Counted from the first letter of the stretch, positions 11,856 to 22,338 are shown. The stretch: DNA of 64,000 nucleotides from Erwinia rhapontici (GCF_012271765.1 NZ_VRKO01000003.1:124001-188000), one strand, 5' to 3'. Translations and numbers: made by a program. Notes: generated by a model from the letters alone, not told the origin.

Positions 11856-14800
11856 TCAACTATTATGCACCAGTAACGGCAGCAACCACCGCTCTGCCTG
11901 CACGGCCATCTCTTGTTCGCTATTGCTATCCAGGGTACGCAGTAAACGTTGCAGATAAGGGTCTGTGCCCTCGCCGTCAACCTGATAATTTCCCTGCCAG
12001 CTCAGCAACAGTTTCCCGCGTGCTTTTTTCAGCGTCGCGTCATCGCGCAGCACCGCGCCCGCTTTCTCATCAAAGCAGGCTTTCAACCAGGCACCGCCGG
12101 ATGCGGTCAGCAGCAGTGGCGCACACATGCCCTGACGATAACCGTCAACATACCCGGCAAGCTGCTGCTTTGCAGCAGCAGGGGCCAGCGGAGGGAAATG
12201 CCATTCGCTCTCTTTGCGTCCCAACATCCTGCTGCTGCCGGTGCCCCCCATCGAACAGTACACCAGGTGCTCCAGCCACAGCGTCAGGCCATCATTGAAG
12301 TTGAGAATACCGGGCCGCCAGCGCAGCAATCCGCTGTCCTGTACCTGGGGCAGCCAGCCGTTTAAGGTCACGCCCCCCACTTCCAGTGCGATCTCCCAGC
12401 TCTCAGCCGCCGCCCGCAGTTCACGTACGCGCCCCGCCAGCTCGCTCATCTCCTGCTCCTGTTCCTGCCAGAACAGTTCGCCAAAGGCCCCATAGGGTAA
12501 CGCCCCGGCGGCGCGCTGACGGGCATACAATCGTTCGCTTTCACTGCCCTCAATCAGGCTGTTAAGCAGTTGAGTGTTGACCTGATAGCGGCTCAGACCC
12601 TGTAAAGAAAAAGGTTCCGCATCGGGCAGCCCGGTCTCTTCAAGATGGAAGCTGACCCCAAGACGCAGGCTGAAAAAAGCCCTGACCGGATGGCGCCAGA
12701 AGCGCACCAGCTTGTCGAAGCTGAGCTCATCCGTACTTTCATCAGGCAGTGCCTGCATAAACGGCGGGTGTGCCGTCCCCTGTGCGCTGGCAGCAGGGAG
12801 CCATTCAGCGGCAAAGCTGCGGAACTCCGATTCAGCGCTGAAGTTTTCCGCGGCAAAGGGCATCCGGCTATGCAAATGGTGCAGATGCTCCACGACGGCT
12901 TTTGCGCTGCTGTCAACATCCCGATCGCGGTCCTGCTCCAGGCAGAAGCTCTGACTGATGTATTCCACTAATTCACTGACCAGCACAGAGGGGTAACGTT
13001 CCGTATTATCCTGAATCGAGCGGCCGATGTAGCTGATATACAGCTGTTGCTGCGCCGAGTTCAGCGCTTCGAGGAACAGATAACGGTCATCGTCACGGCG
13101 ACTACGGTCCCCCTTCTGCGACTGCTGGCTCATTAAGTCAAAGCCCAGCGGCGGCAGCGTACGCGGATATACGCCGTCGTTCATTCCCAGCAGACAGACG
13201 ACTTTAAACGGGATCGAACGCATGGGCATCAGAGTACAGAAGTTAACCGGGCCGGCGAGGAAGCGCTGGCTGATGCGCTGCTGGTCGAGGCGTGACGACA
13301 GCTCATCACGCAGTAGCGTCAGCGGCACGGCCTGCTGATAACCTGCCTCCACGCCGTAGTTGATCGCCTGCTGCCACTGCTCTTCAATCAGCGTCAGCGC
13401 CGCTTCGGTTTCTGCGTCACTGGTAAAGAAATCATCCAGCATTTGGCGGCACAGCGGCAGCCAGTGCTGGAGTTCACGGGGTTCACTCAGCCACTGCCGC
13501 CAGCGGTTGAGCTGCATCAGCAGTTCAGCAAGGTTTCCGGCCAGTTCTGCAATCAGCCCGCTGGATTCATCGTAAGGCAGGATACCCTGCCAGTCCCCGG
13601 CCTCGCTGTTCATAGCATAGCCCAGCAGCATACGCGTCAGACCAAAATGCCAAGTGTGCTGGCCGGTAGCAGGCAGATCCAAATCGCGCACGCTGTCATC
13701 ATCAAGCCCCCAGCGAACGCCGGACTCCGCAACCCAGTGGCGCAGCAGACGTAATCCTTCTTCATCCACGGTAAAACGGCTGGCGAGTGCAGGCACTTCC
13801 AGCAACGCCAGCACATCCTCGGCGGTAAAGCGGCTTTCCGGCAAACTGAGCAACGAGATAAAAGCCTGCAATGCAGGGTGCGCCTGGCTGGCACGGCGGT
13901 CGGAAATAGCAAACGGCAACGCGCGATCGGCCGGAGCATTGCCAAACACCGCCTGAATAAACGGGGTATAAGCGTCAATGTCAGCCACCATGACGATAAT
14001 ATCGCGCGGGGTCAGCGACGGGTCGTCAGCCATCATGGCCAGCAGCCGATCCTGGAGCACCTCCACCTCGCGCTGTGGGCTGTGACAGAGGTGGATCGCC
14101 ACCGAACGATCTTCAGGGGAGAGCACCCGCTTGCTACGACTCGTAGACCATTCACTTTGCTTCAGGCCAATCGCGGCATGATCTTCCAGCTCCAGCAAAT
14201 CCCGCTTCAGGGCATGCAGCAGGTTTGTCGGCTCAATATCGACAAAGGCAAAGACTTCATTCGGTTCCATTTGCGCCAGCAGGTACAAATTGTCACGCCC
14301 CAACTTGCCCCAGGAGGCCAGCAACGGGTTACTCAGCTGCTGTTCACCGCCTTCATTAAACAGCCCTGGGGCTGCATCGCTGTCACGAAACTGGGGGATC
14401 TCGCGGTTATCCTGATAATGGCGACGATGGCGGCTTTGTAATTTTGCCAGGAAACCATAATCCTGAATGTCGCCCCAGTAGTGACGGCAGGGATTCGTGA
14501 AAAGCAGATGGATATCAATATGTTTACCCAAAGCCTGGAGGGCTTGCAGGTAAACCGGCGGCAGTGCTGAGATACCACAGATAAACACACGATCAGGGAG
14601 GTTAGCCGGGCGTTCACCGCTGTTGTCCAGCCGGGCAATAAAGCGCTGATAGAGGTTGGCACGGTGCCATTCTGGCTGGCCGAGTTTATCCGTGTAGTCA
14701 ACCAGCGCAGCCCACAGCGGTGCCTGCCAGCATTGGGATTCCCCCAGATCATCCACCAACTGCCCTTTTTCCCAGCTGTTCAGCCAGTGAGGGCGATAGA

Positions 14801-15215
14801 CCAGATACTGGTCAAAGAGATCCGCCACGCGGGACGCCAGCTGGAACAGCTTACGGTCGTCGCCATCGCTGAGATAATGACGCAGCATTTCAAATTCTTC
14901 ACCGCCCAGCATTCCGGGCAGGATAGCCATCAGCTTCCAGCTCATGCTGGATTTATTAAAGGCACTCTCTTTCGGGATCTCCGGCAGCACGCGGACAAAC
15001 ATGTCCCAGATAAAACTGGCGGGCAGGGGAAAGTCGATATTCGCGGCAATGCCGAACTCTTCGGCCAGCGACATTTGCAGCCACTGCGCCATGCCCGGGC
15101 TTTGTACCAGCACCACTTCAGAACGCAGTGGATCGCCCAGCGGCTGGTTTTCTATCTGCCAGCACGCCAGTGTTTTTAGCAAATCCAACTGATTGGAGTG
15201 GTACACGGTAAACAT
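11856..15215 (-). CDS. recC: RecBCD gamma subunit RecC
   Basis: The 1119-residue protein (E. coli 1122) scans the single strand for Chi and holds the complex together. It has a helicase-like fold without an active ATPase. The N-terminus (VYHSNQLDLLKTL and the shared GMAQWLQMSLAEEFGIAANI block) matches E. coli RecC, though residues 15-40 diverge. With recB and recD nearby, a complete RecBCD enzyme is encoded. A 143-bp gap separates it from ptrA and probably contains the ptrA promoter. Confidence 0.96.
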   Translation of the reverse strand: MFTVYHSNQLDLLKTLACWQIENQPLGDPLRSEVVLVQSPGMAQWLQMSLAEEFGIAANIDFPLPASFIWDMFVRVLPEIPKESAFNKSSMSWKLMAILPGMLGGEEFEMLRHYLSDGDDRKLFQLASRVADLFDQYLVYRPHWLNSWEKGQLVDDLGESQCWQAPLWAALVDYTDKLGQPEWHRANLYQRFIARLDNSGERPANLPDRVFICGISALPPVYLQALQALGKHIDIHLLFTNPCRHYWGDIQDYGFLAKLQSRHRRHYQDNREIPQFRDSDAAPGLFNEGGEQQLSNPLLASWGKLGRDNLYLLAQMEPNEVFAFVDIEPTNLLHALKRDLLELEDHAAIGLKQSEWSTSRSKRVLSPEDRSVAIHLCHSPQREVEVLQDRLLAMMADDPSLTPRDIIVMVADIDAYTPFIQAVFGNAPADRALPFAISDRRASQAHPALQAFISLLSLPESRFTAEDVLALLEVPALASRFTVDEEGLRLLRHWVAESGVRWGLDDDSVRDLDLPATGQHTWHFGLTRMLLGYAMNSEAGDWQGILPYDESSGLIAELAGNLAELLMQLNRWRQWLSEPRELQHWLPLCRQMLDDFFTSDAETEAALTLIEEQWQQAINYGVEAGYQQAVPLTLLRDELSSRLDQQRISQRFLAGPVNFCTLMPMRSIPFKVVCLLGMNDGVYPRTLPPLGFDLMSQQSQKGDRSRRDDDRYLFLEALNSAQQQLYISYIGRSIQDNTERYPSVLVSELVEYISQSFCLEQDRDRDVDSSAKAVVEHLHHLHSRMPFAAENFSAESEFRSFAAEWLPAASAQGTAHPPFMQALPDESTDELSFDKLVRFWRHPVRAFFSLRLGVSFHLEETGLPDAEPFSLQGLSRYQVNTQLLNSLIEGSESERLYARQRAAGALPYGAFGELFWQEQEQEMSELAGRVRELRAAAESWEIALEVGGVTLNGWLPQVQDSGLLRWRPGILNFNDGLTLWLEHLVYCSMGGTGSSRMLGRKESEWHFPPLAPAAAKQQLAGYVDGYRQGMCAPLLLTASGGAWLKACFDEKAGAVLRDDATLKKARGKLLLSWQGNYQVDGEGTDPYLQRLLRTLDSNSEQEMAVQAERWLLPLLVHNS

Positions 15216-15287
15216 ACAAATATGCCCTTAAACAATACGCCGGAGGCTACTGTAACCCGATAAGCCCGGCTTGCAAATGTCACTATG

Positions 15288-15605
15288 TTATCGGTTTCTC
15301 TCATCGCACTGGAGGTGCGTCAGTTCGGCACGCCGCCCGGCGGGGCTGATTGCCTGCACGGTGATCAGTTGGCAACCCTGTGGGCCGCTACGTGACTGTT
15401 GCTGTATTTGCCAGCCTGCGGTCGCCTTACCCTCTCGTCGCTGGAAAGCCTGCCACCAGGCATCGCGCTGCTGCCACTGCCAGTGGAAACCCTGCCCCAG
15501 CACCTGCTGGTAGTGCAGCAACGCCGTGTAACTCAGGCTGAACAACAGCAGAGAAAACAGGATTTCCACCAGGCTAAATCCCTGCTGCGTGTGACTAGTT
15601 GACAT
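15288..15605 (-). CDS. ppdC: prepilin peptidase-dependent protein C (minor pseudopilin)
   Basis: This 105-residue protein has the type IV prepilin signature QQGFSLVEILFSLLLFSLSY, with cleavage expected before Phe by prepilin peptidase. The rest is a short globular tail. It is the last of four overlapping genes (ppdA-ppdB-ygdB-ppdC) upstream of recC. In related bacteria such minor pilins prime type IV pilus or pseudopilus assembly. The pilus machinery itself is not in this window. Confidence 0.88.
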   Translation of the reverse strand: MSTSHTQQGFSLVEILFSLLLFSLSYTALLHYQQVLGQGFHWQWQQRDAWWQAFQRREGKATAGWQIQQQSRSGPQGCQLITVQAISPAGRRAELTHLQCDERNR

Positions 15606-16008
15606 CGCAGGCCCCCTCCCCGGTCAAGGGGCAGTAATCCAGCCAGCCGTGCGGCTGTGCCTGTAAAGTCCCGTTCGCTTGCTGACCGACCCAGCGATAA
15701 AGTGCCAGCGTATCTGGCCCACTGTCACCGCGCAGTAATTGATCAACGGGCTGAAAACAGGCACGCCAGTGATGCTCCACTTGCTGCTGGCAATGCCACT
15801 CTTCAGCCGCAACCCAGTGCAAACGTTCGCCCCAGGCCAGGGCGGACATCGCCCCGGTAAACTGCTGAAGGTAATGTCGTTCATCGCCCACCTGGCTCAT
15901 TGAATCATCAAGCTGCCGTCGTGTGGTGTTCAGCATCAGAGTTCCCATCAGCAGGATCATCATCACCATAACGAGTGCCCCGCTACCCCGCTGTGTCGAT
16001 GTCTGCAT
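15595..16008 (-). CDS. ygdB: YgdB minor-pilin operon protein
   Basis: This protein of about 137 residues has a hydrophobic N-terminal helix (GSGALVMVMMILLMGTLML) and a Cys-containing periplasmic part, matching E. coli YgdB (DUF2509). It lies between ppdB and ppdC as in E. coli. I chose the ATG at 16008, which overlaps the ppdB stop as TGATG and has GGAG 8 nt upstream; a GTG one codon earlier is possible. It resembles a PilX-type minor pilin without the canonical Glu5, so direct processing is uncertain. Confidence 0.86.
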   Translation of the reverse strand: MQTSTQRGSGALVMVMMILLMGTLMLNTTRRQLDDSMSQVGDERHYLQQFTGAMSALAWGERLHWVAAEEWHCQQQVEHHWRACFQPVDQLLRGDSGPDTLALYRWVGQQANGTLQAQPHGWLDYCPLTGEGACDVN

Positions 16009-16553
16009 CACAGATTCTCCGCCGTCAGCCAGTGTTCCAGATCGCGCACGATACCCGGATCGCGCTGCGCAAAACCACTGAGGCTGACCTTGATCTGGCG
16101 CCCTGTCTGGACCAGCTGAAAAACACGGATGCCAACGCGCCGGGGGTCATTCAGCCTTTCCCAACCGCCGCCCTGGCAGTCTGTGACGCCACGCTGCATT
16201 TCCAGACTGGTGCCACGCAGACGGTAACCATAAACTTCACTGTCCTCACGCCCCGGCGCTTCCCAGCGGCCATTACTGTTTTCATCCCAGCGCACCAGCA
16301 GGCATCCCGCTGAGATGTGTAACCCGGGTTGTGCAGCATCACGGCAGTTGCCGTGGCAGTACCCGGCACGCCGCACGGCTTTTTCCAGGGTGTGCATGAT
16401 CTGCTGAAGATCCTCATGCAGTTGGGTCTGCATCATGAGACGCAGGTTTTGTGCCTGAAGCTGCGGCAGCGTGCGCGCCGCTGACAGCATTAACATGCTG
16501 CCAATCGCCATCGCCATCAGCATTTCCAGCAGCGTGAATCCCTGGGCCTTCAT
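16008..16553 (-). CDS. ppdB: prepilin peptidase-dependent protein B
   Basis: This 181-residue prepilin-like protein has an N-terminal QGFTLLEMLMAMAIGSMLML segment, in which cleavage follows the Gly and Glu5 is present. Its length and the paired Cys residues in the C-terminal region fit PilW/PpdB-type minor pilins. Its start overlaps the ppdA stop (ATGA) and its stop overlaps ygdB. Confidence 0.9.
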   Translation of the reverse strand: MKAQGFTLLEMLMAMAIGSMLMLSAARTLPQLQAQNLRLMMQTQLHEDLQQIMHTLEKAVRRAGYCHGNCRDAAQPGLHISAGCLLVRWDENSNGRWEAPGREDSEVYGYRLRGTSLEMQRGVTDCQGGGWERLNDPRRVGIRVFQLVQTGRQIKVSLSGFAQRDPGIVRDLEHWLTAENL

Positions 16554-17011
16554 CGACAGTTCTCTTCAGAGGGTGAACAGATGCGTACCCGTCCACGAGA
16601 CGAGACAACAATCCGCCGCTTACCGGCTGCGTTGCCGATTAAAATACTGCCGGGATGGGCGGTATTTTTCTTGCCATAAAACCCTAAATCGCTGGTGACC
16701 AGCTCAACGCTCACGCCGGGGTGCGGTGCACGTAACGTATGTTTTGTGATGCTCAGACAATCTGCCGTCCCCGCCCCCAGGCACCAGCGCCCGGCGGATT
16801 TCAGCCACAAGAGATGCACAGTATTGTGCCAGTTGGCATCACTGCGCAGCCGTTGCAGCAGACGCTGGATCTGCTGGGCACTGTCGTTCAGTTGCTGCCG
16901 CTGCTGCCAGCTGTGCCAGCCGCTCCATGCGCCCAGGCTCAGCAGACTGACAATCGTCACTACCACCATCATTTCCAGCAGGGTAAACCCGCGCACGTTT
17001 TTCGTTTTCAT
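16550..17011 (-). CDS. ppdA: prepilin peptidase-dependent protein A
   Basis: This 153-residue first gene of the minor-pilin operon starts MKTKNVRGFTLLEMMVV, a short basic leader before the G/F cleavage site with Glu5. It has a GspH/FimT-like layout, ending in a Cys-containing tail (ICSPSEENCR). In E. coli the cluster is nearly silent under laboratory conditions. Regulation cannot be read from the upstream 237 bp. Confidence 0.9.
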   Translation of the reverse strand: MKTKNVRGFTLLEMMVVVTIVSLLSLGAWSGWHSWQQRQQLNDSAQQIQRLLQRLRSDANWHNTVHLLWLKSAGRWCLGAGTADCLSITKHTLRAPHPGVSVELVTSDLGFYGKKNTAHPGSILIGNAAGKRRIVVSSRGRVRICSPSEENCR

Positions 17012-17218
17012 GCACGACAGTGTGCGCTTTCCGTTCGCTCAAACCAGCGGCAGTTGGCAGGGTTGCGCGCCGTCTTCCAGACTGATTGCCCACTTGCATG
17101 TGCTTTCATTCAGATGACAAGAAGGCTCTTAATGTTGGGGAAAATACAGGGAGGTGAACAAGCCAGTGAGGAGAGATAAAGCGGTAACATCAACAACAGA
17201 GAGGGTTTTGTCGAAAGG

Positions 17219-17242
17219 TGATGCCCCCGGTGAAGGGGGCAT
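17219..17242 (-). terminator. hairpin downstream of thyA
   Basis: ATGCCCCC and GGGGGCAT are perfectly paired around a 6-nt loop just after the thyA stop. No T-run follows on the reverse strand, so it may be an attenuating or mRNA-stabilising hairpin and not a full intrinsic terminator. The rest of 17012-17248 shows nothing I can assign. Confidence 0.5.
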
Positions 17243-17248
17243 GCAGGT

Positions 17249-18043
17249 CTAGATTGCGACCGGGGCTTTAATTGCCGGATGCGGATCGTAGCCTTCAATC
17301 TCGAAGTCGTCGAAACGATAGTCGAAGAGGGAAGCCGGTTTACGTTTGATCACCAGCTTCGGCAGCGCACGCGGCTCACGCGTTAACTGCAAACGCGTCT
17401 GCTCAAGGTGGTTGCTGTACAGATGAGTATCCCCGCCCGTCCAGACAAAATCACCGACTTCCAGGTCACACTGCTGCGCCATCATATGCACCAGCAGCGC
17501 ATAGCTGGCGATGTTAAACGGCAGGCCGAGGAAGATATCGCAGGAGCGCTGATAAAGCTGGCAAGAGAGCTTGCCATCAGCCACGTAGAACTGGAAAAAC
17601 GCATGACAGGGTGCCAGCGCCATCTGATCCAGCTCACCGACATTCCAGGCGGAAACAATGATGCGACGCGAGTCCGGGTCGCTTTTCAGCTGTTCGACCA
17701 CTTTCGTCAGCTGGTCAATCTGAGCACCATCGGGTGCTCCCCAGCTGCGCCACTGTTTGCCGTAAACCGGGCCAAGATCGCCATTTTCATCAGCCCACTC
17801 GTCCCAGATCGAGACCTTATTTTCTTTCAGGTACGCGATGTTGGTGTCACCGTTCAGGAACCACAGCAGCTCATGAATAATCGAGCGCAGATGGCACTTT
17901 TTGGTGGTAACCAGCGGGAAACCTTCCTGCAAATTGAAACGCATCTGATGACCAAAAATCGACAATGTGCCGGTGCCGGTACGATCATTTTTCGGCGTGC
18001 CCTGGTCGAGCACATGCTGCATTAACGCCAGATACTGTTTCAT
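17249..18043 (-). CDS. thyA: thymidylate synthase ThyA
   Basis: This enzyme makes dTMP from dUMP using methylene-tetrahydrofolate. The 264 residues equal the E. coli length. The catalytic cysteine lies in [13 protein letters not shown], the arginine-rich phosphate site in [14 protein letters not shown], and the folate-contacting C-terminus ends APVAI. Its start overlaps the lgt stop by 4 bp, so lgt and thyA are coupled as in E. coli. Confidence 0.98.
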   Translation of the reverse strand: MKQYLALMQHVLDQGTPKNDRTGTGTLSIFGHQMRFNLQEGFPLVTTKKCHLRSIIHELLWFLNGDTNIAYLKENKVSIWDEWADENGDLGPVYGKQWRSWGAPDGAQIDQLTKVVEQLKSDPDSRRIIVSAWNVGELDQMALAPCHAFFQFYVADGKLSCQLYQRSCDIFLGLPFNIASYALLVHMMAQQCDLEVGDFVWTGGDTHLYSNHLEQTRLQLTREPRALPKLVIKRKPASLFDYRFDDFEIEGYDPHPAIKAPVAI

Positions 18044-18918
18044 TTTTCCTCACGAAGCTGTGGCTGCGGACGACGACGATACGCCCAAATCATCATAATC
18101 ACGCCAGCCACAATCATTGGTACAGAGAGGATCTGCCCCATGCTGATGCCGCTGAACAGGCCAAGCTGCTGGTCAGGCTGACGGAAGAATTCAACGATAA
18201 TACGGAACGCACCGTAGCCAATCAGGAACAGCCCGGATACCGCGCCCATCGGGCGAGATTTACGAATGAAGACGTTGAGGATGATAAACAGCACGATACC
18301 TTCAAGGATCAGCTCATAAAGCTGTGAAGGATGACGTGGCAATACACCGTAGGTTGACAGCAGCTGCTGCCATTCAGGATGGGTTGCGACCAGGGCGATA
18401 TCTTCGCTACGCGAGCCTGGGAACAGCATCGCCCACGGCAGATTGGGGTCAACGCGGCCCCACAGCTCACCGTTAATAAAGTTGCCGAGTCGGCCAGCAC
18501 CCAACCCAAATGGGATCAGCGGCGCCATAAAATCAGAAACCTGGAAGAAATTGCGTTTGGTGCGCCAGGCGAAGATCAGCATCACCACGATCACCCCAAT
18601 CAGGCCTCCGTGGAAAGACATGCCGCCATCCCAGACTTTAAACAGGTACAGCGGGTTATCCAGGAACAGCGGCATATTGTAGAACAACACATAGCCGATA
18701 CGCCCGCCGAGGAAGACACCCAGGAAACCGGCATACAGCAGATTTTCTACTTCTTCTTTTTTCCATCCGCTACCCGGTTTGTTAGCACGGCGAACTGCCA
18801 GCCACATCGCGAAAACGAAACCCACCAGGTACATCAGTCCGTACCAGTGCAGTGAAACCGGTCCGATGGAGAAAATCACCGGATCAAATTGAGGGAAAGC
18901 CAGATAGCCGTTATTCAT
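18040..18918 (-). CDS. lgt: prolipoprotein diacylglyceryl transferase Lgt
   Basis: This inner-membrane enzyme of 292 residues transfers diacylglycerol from phosphatidylglycerol to the lipobox cysteine, the first step of lipoprotein maturation. Around seven hydrophobic segments are visible. The signature HGGLIGV and [16 protein letters not shown] segments, with the essential His and Arg, are present. Several genes here (mltA, ygdR, the pump components, the 62.9 kb protease) encode its substrates. Confidence 0.97.
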   Translation of the reverse strand: MNNGYLAFPQFDPVIFSIGPVSLHWYGLMYLVGFVFAMWLAVRRANKPGSGWKKEEVENLLYAGFLGVFLGGRIGYVLFYNMPLFLDNPLYLFKVWDGGMSFHGGLIGVIVVMLIFAWRTKRNFFQVSDFMAPLIPFGLGAGRLGNFINGELWGRVDPNLPWAMLFPGSRSEDIALVATHPEWQQLLSTYGVLPRHPSQLYELILEGIVLFIILNVFIRKSRPMGAVSGLFLIGYGAFRIIVEFFRQPDQQLGLFSGISMGQILSVPMIVAGVIMMIWAYRRRPQPQLREEK

Positions 18919-19059
18919 CTTTCACCATTAGTAAAGTCAGTCCTGACAGGCAGCCGCACACTCCGGGGCTGCATAAGGCGCGCATCATAGCATAATGCGA
19001 ATTATTGCGGCCTGAGCTAACTGTAAACTTTGTTAAGCAAACGCTGCCAAAAAACACGG

Positions 19060-21306
19060 TTAACGGCCACCACGAATCAGGCCGCCTAAACCTCGCCGCT
19101 CCATAAACGAGGCCACCAGATGACGTACCTCTGTCGCGAACTGGGCTTCCATACCCCGTTGCGCCAGGACTTGTGCATCTTCATGCTCAAGATGGCTCAG
19201 CAGGTATTTTACGCGTGCCACGTTGCGACCATTCATACTGAGATGGTGATAACCCATGCCCACTAACAGCGCCACGCACATGGTATCACCGGCCATTTCA
19301 CCGCACAGACAGAGTTCGATACCGGCGCGTTGGGTTTCATCCGCAATACTTTTTAATGCCCGCAGCATCGCCGGATGCAGGCTGTCATACAGACTGGCCA
19401 CCCGGGTATTGTTACGGTCAACCGCCAGCAGATACTGTGTCAGATCGTTGGTGCCCACAGAGACAAAATCGACGCGCCCCTTAAGCTGCCCGATCATAAA
19501 GATCATGGAGGGGACTTCGATCATGATGCCAATGCGCGGCTGTGGAATAACATAGCCGAGCATCTCTTCCACTTCACGCGCAGCACGTGCGATCAGGCGG
19601 CGGGCCTCATCGATCTCTTCCAGACTGGTGATCATCGGCAGCAGAATATTCAGATTGCCGCTGGCGACATTGGCACGCAACATGGCGCGCAGTTGCACCA
19701 GGAAGATCTCCGGTTGATCCAGCGTCAGACGAATACCGCGCCAGCCAAGACAAGGGTTTTCTTCACTGATGGGCATATAGGGTAGCTGTTTATCCGCCCC
19801 CACATCCAGAGTACGCAGGGTCACCGGCTTATCCAGGAACAGTTGCAACATGCCCTGGTACTGCGCCACCTGCTCTTCTTCCGATGGAAAACCGTTTTGC
19901 AGCATAAACGGAATTTCGGTGCGATACAGACCCACACCGTCCACCCGGTTCCCTACCATCTTCTCGTGTTCGGCGCTTAGGCCTGCGTTGAGCATCACTT
20001 TTACCGGCTCACCGCTTTTCAGCGCGCCGGGCAGGAAGACAAAATCCTCCGCCAGCAGGCTCAGTTCATTCTCTTCGCTGATCAGCCGCTGATATTCCTG
20101 CACCAGCACGGGTTCAGGATCGACCAGCAGTTCGCCACGATAGCCGTCAACGATCAGCAGATGCCCTTTCATCAGCTCGGGCTGGATGTCAGCACCCATC
20201 ACCGTTGGGATGCCCATCGCCCGCACCATAATCGCGGCATGCGAGTTGGCGGCACCATCGCGCACCACCACCCCCGCCAGGCGGTCACGCGGCAGCTCGG
20301 CCAACGTGGTGGCGGTCAGCTCATCGGCCACCAGTACAAAGCGCTCAGGCCAGGTGTTAGTGCCCTGCATGGTGTCATCGAGGTGAAACAGCAGACGCTG
20401 CCCCAGCACGCGCAAATCGCCTGCACGCTCACGCAGATAGCTGTCCTGCAAGCTGGCAAACTGCGCGGCGAATTTTTCAATGACTTTTTTAACCGCCCAC
20501 TCGGCCACCGATCCGGCATCGATTTCCGCCAGCAGGTCTTTTTTCAGCCGGGCATCACTTAAGAGGTGTGAATAGAGATCGAAGATCGCCGCACTCTCTT
20601 TGTGCATGCTGGCAGTAAAACGCTTGCTGTAACGACGAAACTCGTTCGAGGCTTCACTCATGGCGAGCGCGAGGCGTTCGCGTTCTCGCACGGTATCGAG
20701 GGTCGATGCCGCGAAGACGTTTTCCAGTGAAGGCTGGCTAGAGTCGACCCAACCCTCCGCTACCGCAACGCCAGGCGCCGCCGCCAGCGCACGAATGCGG
20801 GTTTGACGGTACTGGCCAAACAGGGCATTAAGCTGTGACTGTGAGAGGATCGCTGCCATTTGCGTGGCCAGCGTAACCAGAAAAGACTCTTCACTTTCGT
20901 CGAACTGACGATGTTCGCGCTGCTGAACCACCAGCACGCCAAGCAACTGGCGACGGCTGATAATCGGCACGCCAAGAAAGGAACGGAAACGCTCCTCTTT
21001 CACCGAAGGAATATATTTGAAGCTGGGGTGACTCTGCGCATCGGCGAGGTTAATGGGCTCTGCAAGCCGCCCTACTAAGCCAACGATACCTTCATCAAAT
21101 GCCAGGGCAACAGTGCGCCCACGCGGCTTTTTTAGCCCACGGGTAGCCATCAGGTAATAGCAGCGACGATCGTGATCCGCGAGATAGACCGAACAGACTT
21201 CGGTTTGCATCGCCACACAGATTTCGTTAACCAGAATATCCAGCGCCTCGGTAAGCCGGGGCGCTGCCGCCACTTTCTCAACTATTTCGCGTAGCTGTGT
21301 GAGCAT
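19060..21306 (-). CDS. ptsP: PtsP, enzyme I of the nitrogen phosphotransferase system
   Basis: This 748-residue protein accepts phosphate from PEP and passes it to NPr (PtsO), signalling nitrogen and potassium status. It has an N-terminal GAF domain (about 1-165), the phosphohistidine domain with the active-site His in GAANSHAAIMVRAMGIP, and a C-terminal PEP-binding TIM barrel with the Cys-containing ELCLCGEMAGD motif. It lies 12 bp after rppH on the same strand, the E. coli arrangement. Confidence 0.97.
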   Translation of the reverse strand: MLTQLREIVEKVAAAPRLTEALDILVNEICVAMQTEVCSVYLADHDRRCYYLMATRGLKKPRGRTVALAFDEGIVGLVGRLAEPINLADAQSHPSFKYIPSVKEERFRSFLGVPIISRRQLLGVLVVQQREHRQFDESEESFLVTLATQMAAILSQSQLNALFGQYRQTRIRALAAAPGVAVAEGWVDSSQPSLENVFAASTLDTVRERERLALAMSEASNEFRRYSKRFTASMHKESAAIFDLYSHLLSDARLKKDLLAEIDAGSVAEWAVKKVIEKFAAQFASLQDSYLRERAGDLRVLGQRLLFHLDDTMQGTNTWPERFVLVADELTATTLAELPRDRLAGVVVRDGAANSHAAIMVRAMGIPTVMGADIQPELMKGHLLIVDGYRGELLVDPEPVLVQEYQRLISEENELSLLAEDFVFLPGALKSGEPVKVMLNAGLSAEHEKMVGNRVDGVGLYRTEIPFMLQNGFPSEEEQVAQYQGMLQLFLDKPVTLRTLDVGADKQLPYMPISEENPCLGWRGIRLTLDQPEIFLVQLRAMLRANVASGNLNILLPMITSLEEIDEARRLIARAAREVEEMLGYVIPQPRIGIMIEVPSMIFMIGQLKGRVDFVSVGTNDLTQYLLAVDRNNTRVASLYDSLHPAMLRALKSIADETQRAGIELCLCGEMAGDTMCVALLVGMGYHHLSMNGRNVARVKYLLSHLEHEDAQVLAQRGMEAQFATEVRHLVASFMERRGLGGLIRGGR

Positions 21307-21318
21307 AATCTACGTGGC

Positions 21319-21846
21319 TTAACCTCTCTTCCGTCGAAAACCTGGCGCATTTCGCTGTACGGTATTCTCCTGCAGGGGCATAACCACACTGGCAAACTCT
21401 TTCATCACGCGGCGGTAAACATCGCGTTTAAAAGAGACCACCTGGCGTACCGGATACCAAAAGCTCACCCAACGCCAGCCGTCGAACTCTGGCGTGCTGC
21501 TGGTTTGCATATTGATATCCGCGTCATTGCACATCAACTGCAGAAGATACCACTTCTGTTTTTGGCCGATACAAACCGGCTTTGTGTCCCAACGCACCAA
21601 ACGTTTTGGCAACTTATATCGTAACCAGTTACGGGTGGATGCAAGGATGCGGACATCCTTGCGGTTCAAACCGACTTCCTCGAAAAGTTCGCGGTACATC
21701 GCCTGCTCCGCCGTCTCCCCTGCGTTAATACCGCCCTGGGGAAACTGCCAGGAGTGCTGACCAAAACGTCTGGCCCACAACACCTGTCCCTGCCTGTTAC
21801 AAATTACGATACCAACATTCGGGCGGTAGCCATCATCATCGATCAC
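21319..21846 (-). CDS. rppH: RNA pyrophosphohydrolase RppH
   Basis: This 175-residue Nudix hydrolase (E. coli 176) removes pyrophosphate from mRNA 5' ends, triggering RNase E decay. The Nudix box is visible as [23 protein letters not shown] (residues about 38-60), with the catalytic REL-EE core. It is probably transcribed with ptsP. The long intergenic region upstream contains the DnaA-box cluster. Confidence 0.96.
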   Translation of the reverse strand: MIDDDGYRPNVGIVICNRQGQVLWARRFGQHSWQFPQGGINAGETAEQAMYRELFEEVGLNRKDVRILASTRNWLRYKLPKRLVRWDTKPVCIGQKQKWYLLQLMCNDADINMQTSSTPEFDGWRWVSFWYPVRQVVSFKRDVYRRVMKEFASVVMPLQENTVQRNAPGFRRKRG

Positions 21847-21999
21847 CGGACTACCTCAAACTAAAACTGGATGTTCTGATTGTTTCATACTCCTTACAGA
21901 CGGTAAACCACTGCTTTTAGGGGATGTGACTGCATCCGGCTGGGATAACTTGCCCTTTTTTGCAAAGTTATAAACAGATACCCGGATAAAAGTGCGATC

Positions 22000-22338
22000 T
22001 TATTCACGTTTTCTGTGGATAGCTTTGTGCAGAACTCTGTTAACAGGTGGGGAAAACTTTTTGACAGGCACAGAGCGACTTTTTTAAAACTAAGAATAAC
22101 CCCCTATTAATCATCATCTTTTGCCGTTAACCACAGGCTTTCAACCGCTTGTCATTTGGCTGTCATCATCCACTGATCGCCAACTGGTGAAAGATCGAAC
22201 GCCTTGCACGTTATCCACAGAATATGCCGATTAGTTAGGCATGAAAAAGGAAAAATAGTGGAAAAGAGCCAACGTCAAGGCTGTAAATGGAAACAGTATT
22301 ATTATAAAAAGTGAGTTATCCCACTTTTCTGTGGATAA
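22000..22338. other. DnaA-box cluster, probable DARS2 (DnaA-reactivating sequence)
   Basis: The 680-bp gap between rppH and mutH contains two perfect DnaA boxes, TTATCCACA at 22211-22219 (+) and at 22330-22338 (-). Three near matches are TTATTCACG at 22000-22008 (+), CTATCCACA at 22014-22022 (-) and TTAACCACA at 22127-22135 (+). The first two are convergent and only 5 bp apart. In E. coli, DARS2, which promotes ADP-DnaA to ATP-DnaA exchange, lies in this same mutH-side intergenic region. The identification rests on position and the boxes; IHF and Fis sites were not resolved. Confidence 0.75.
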
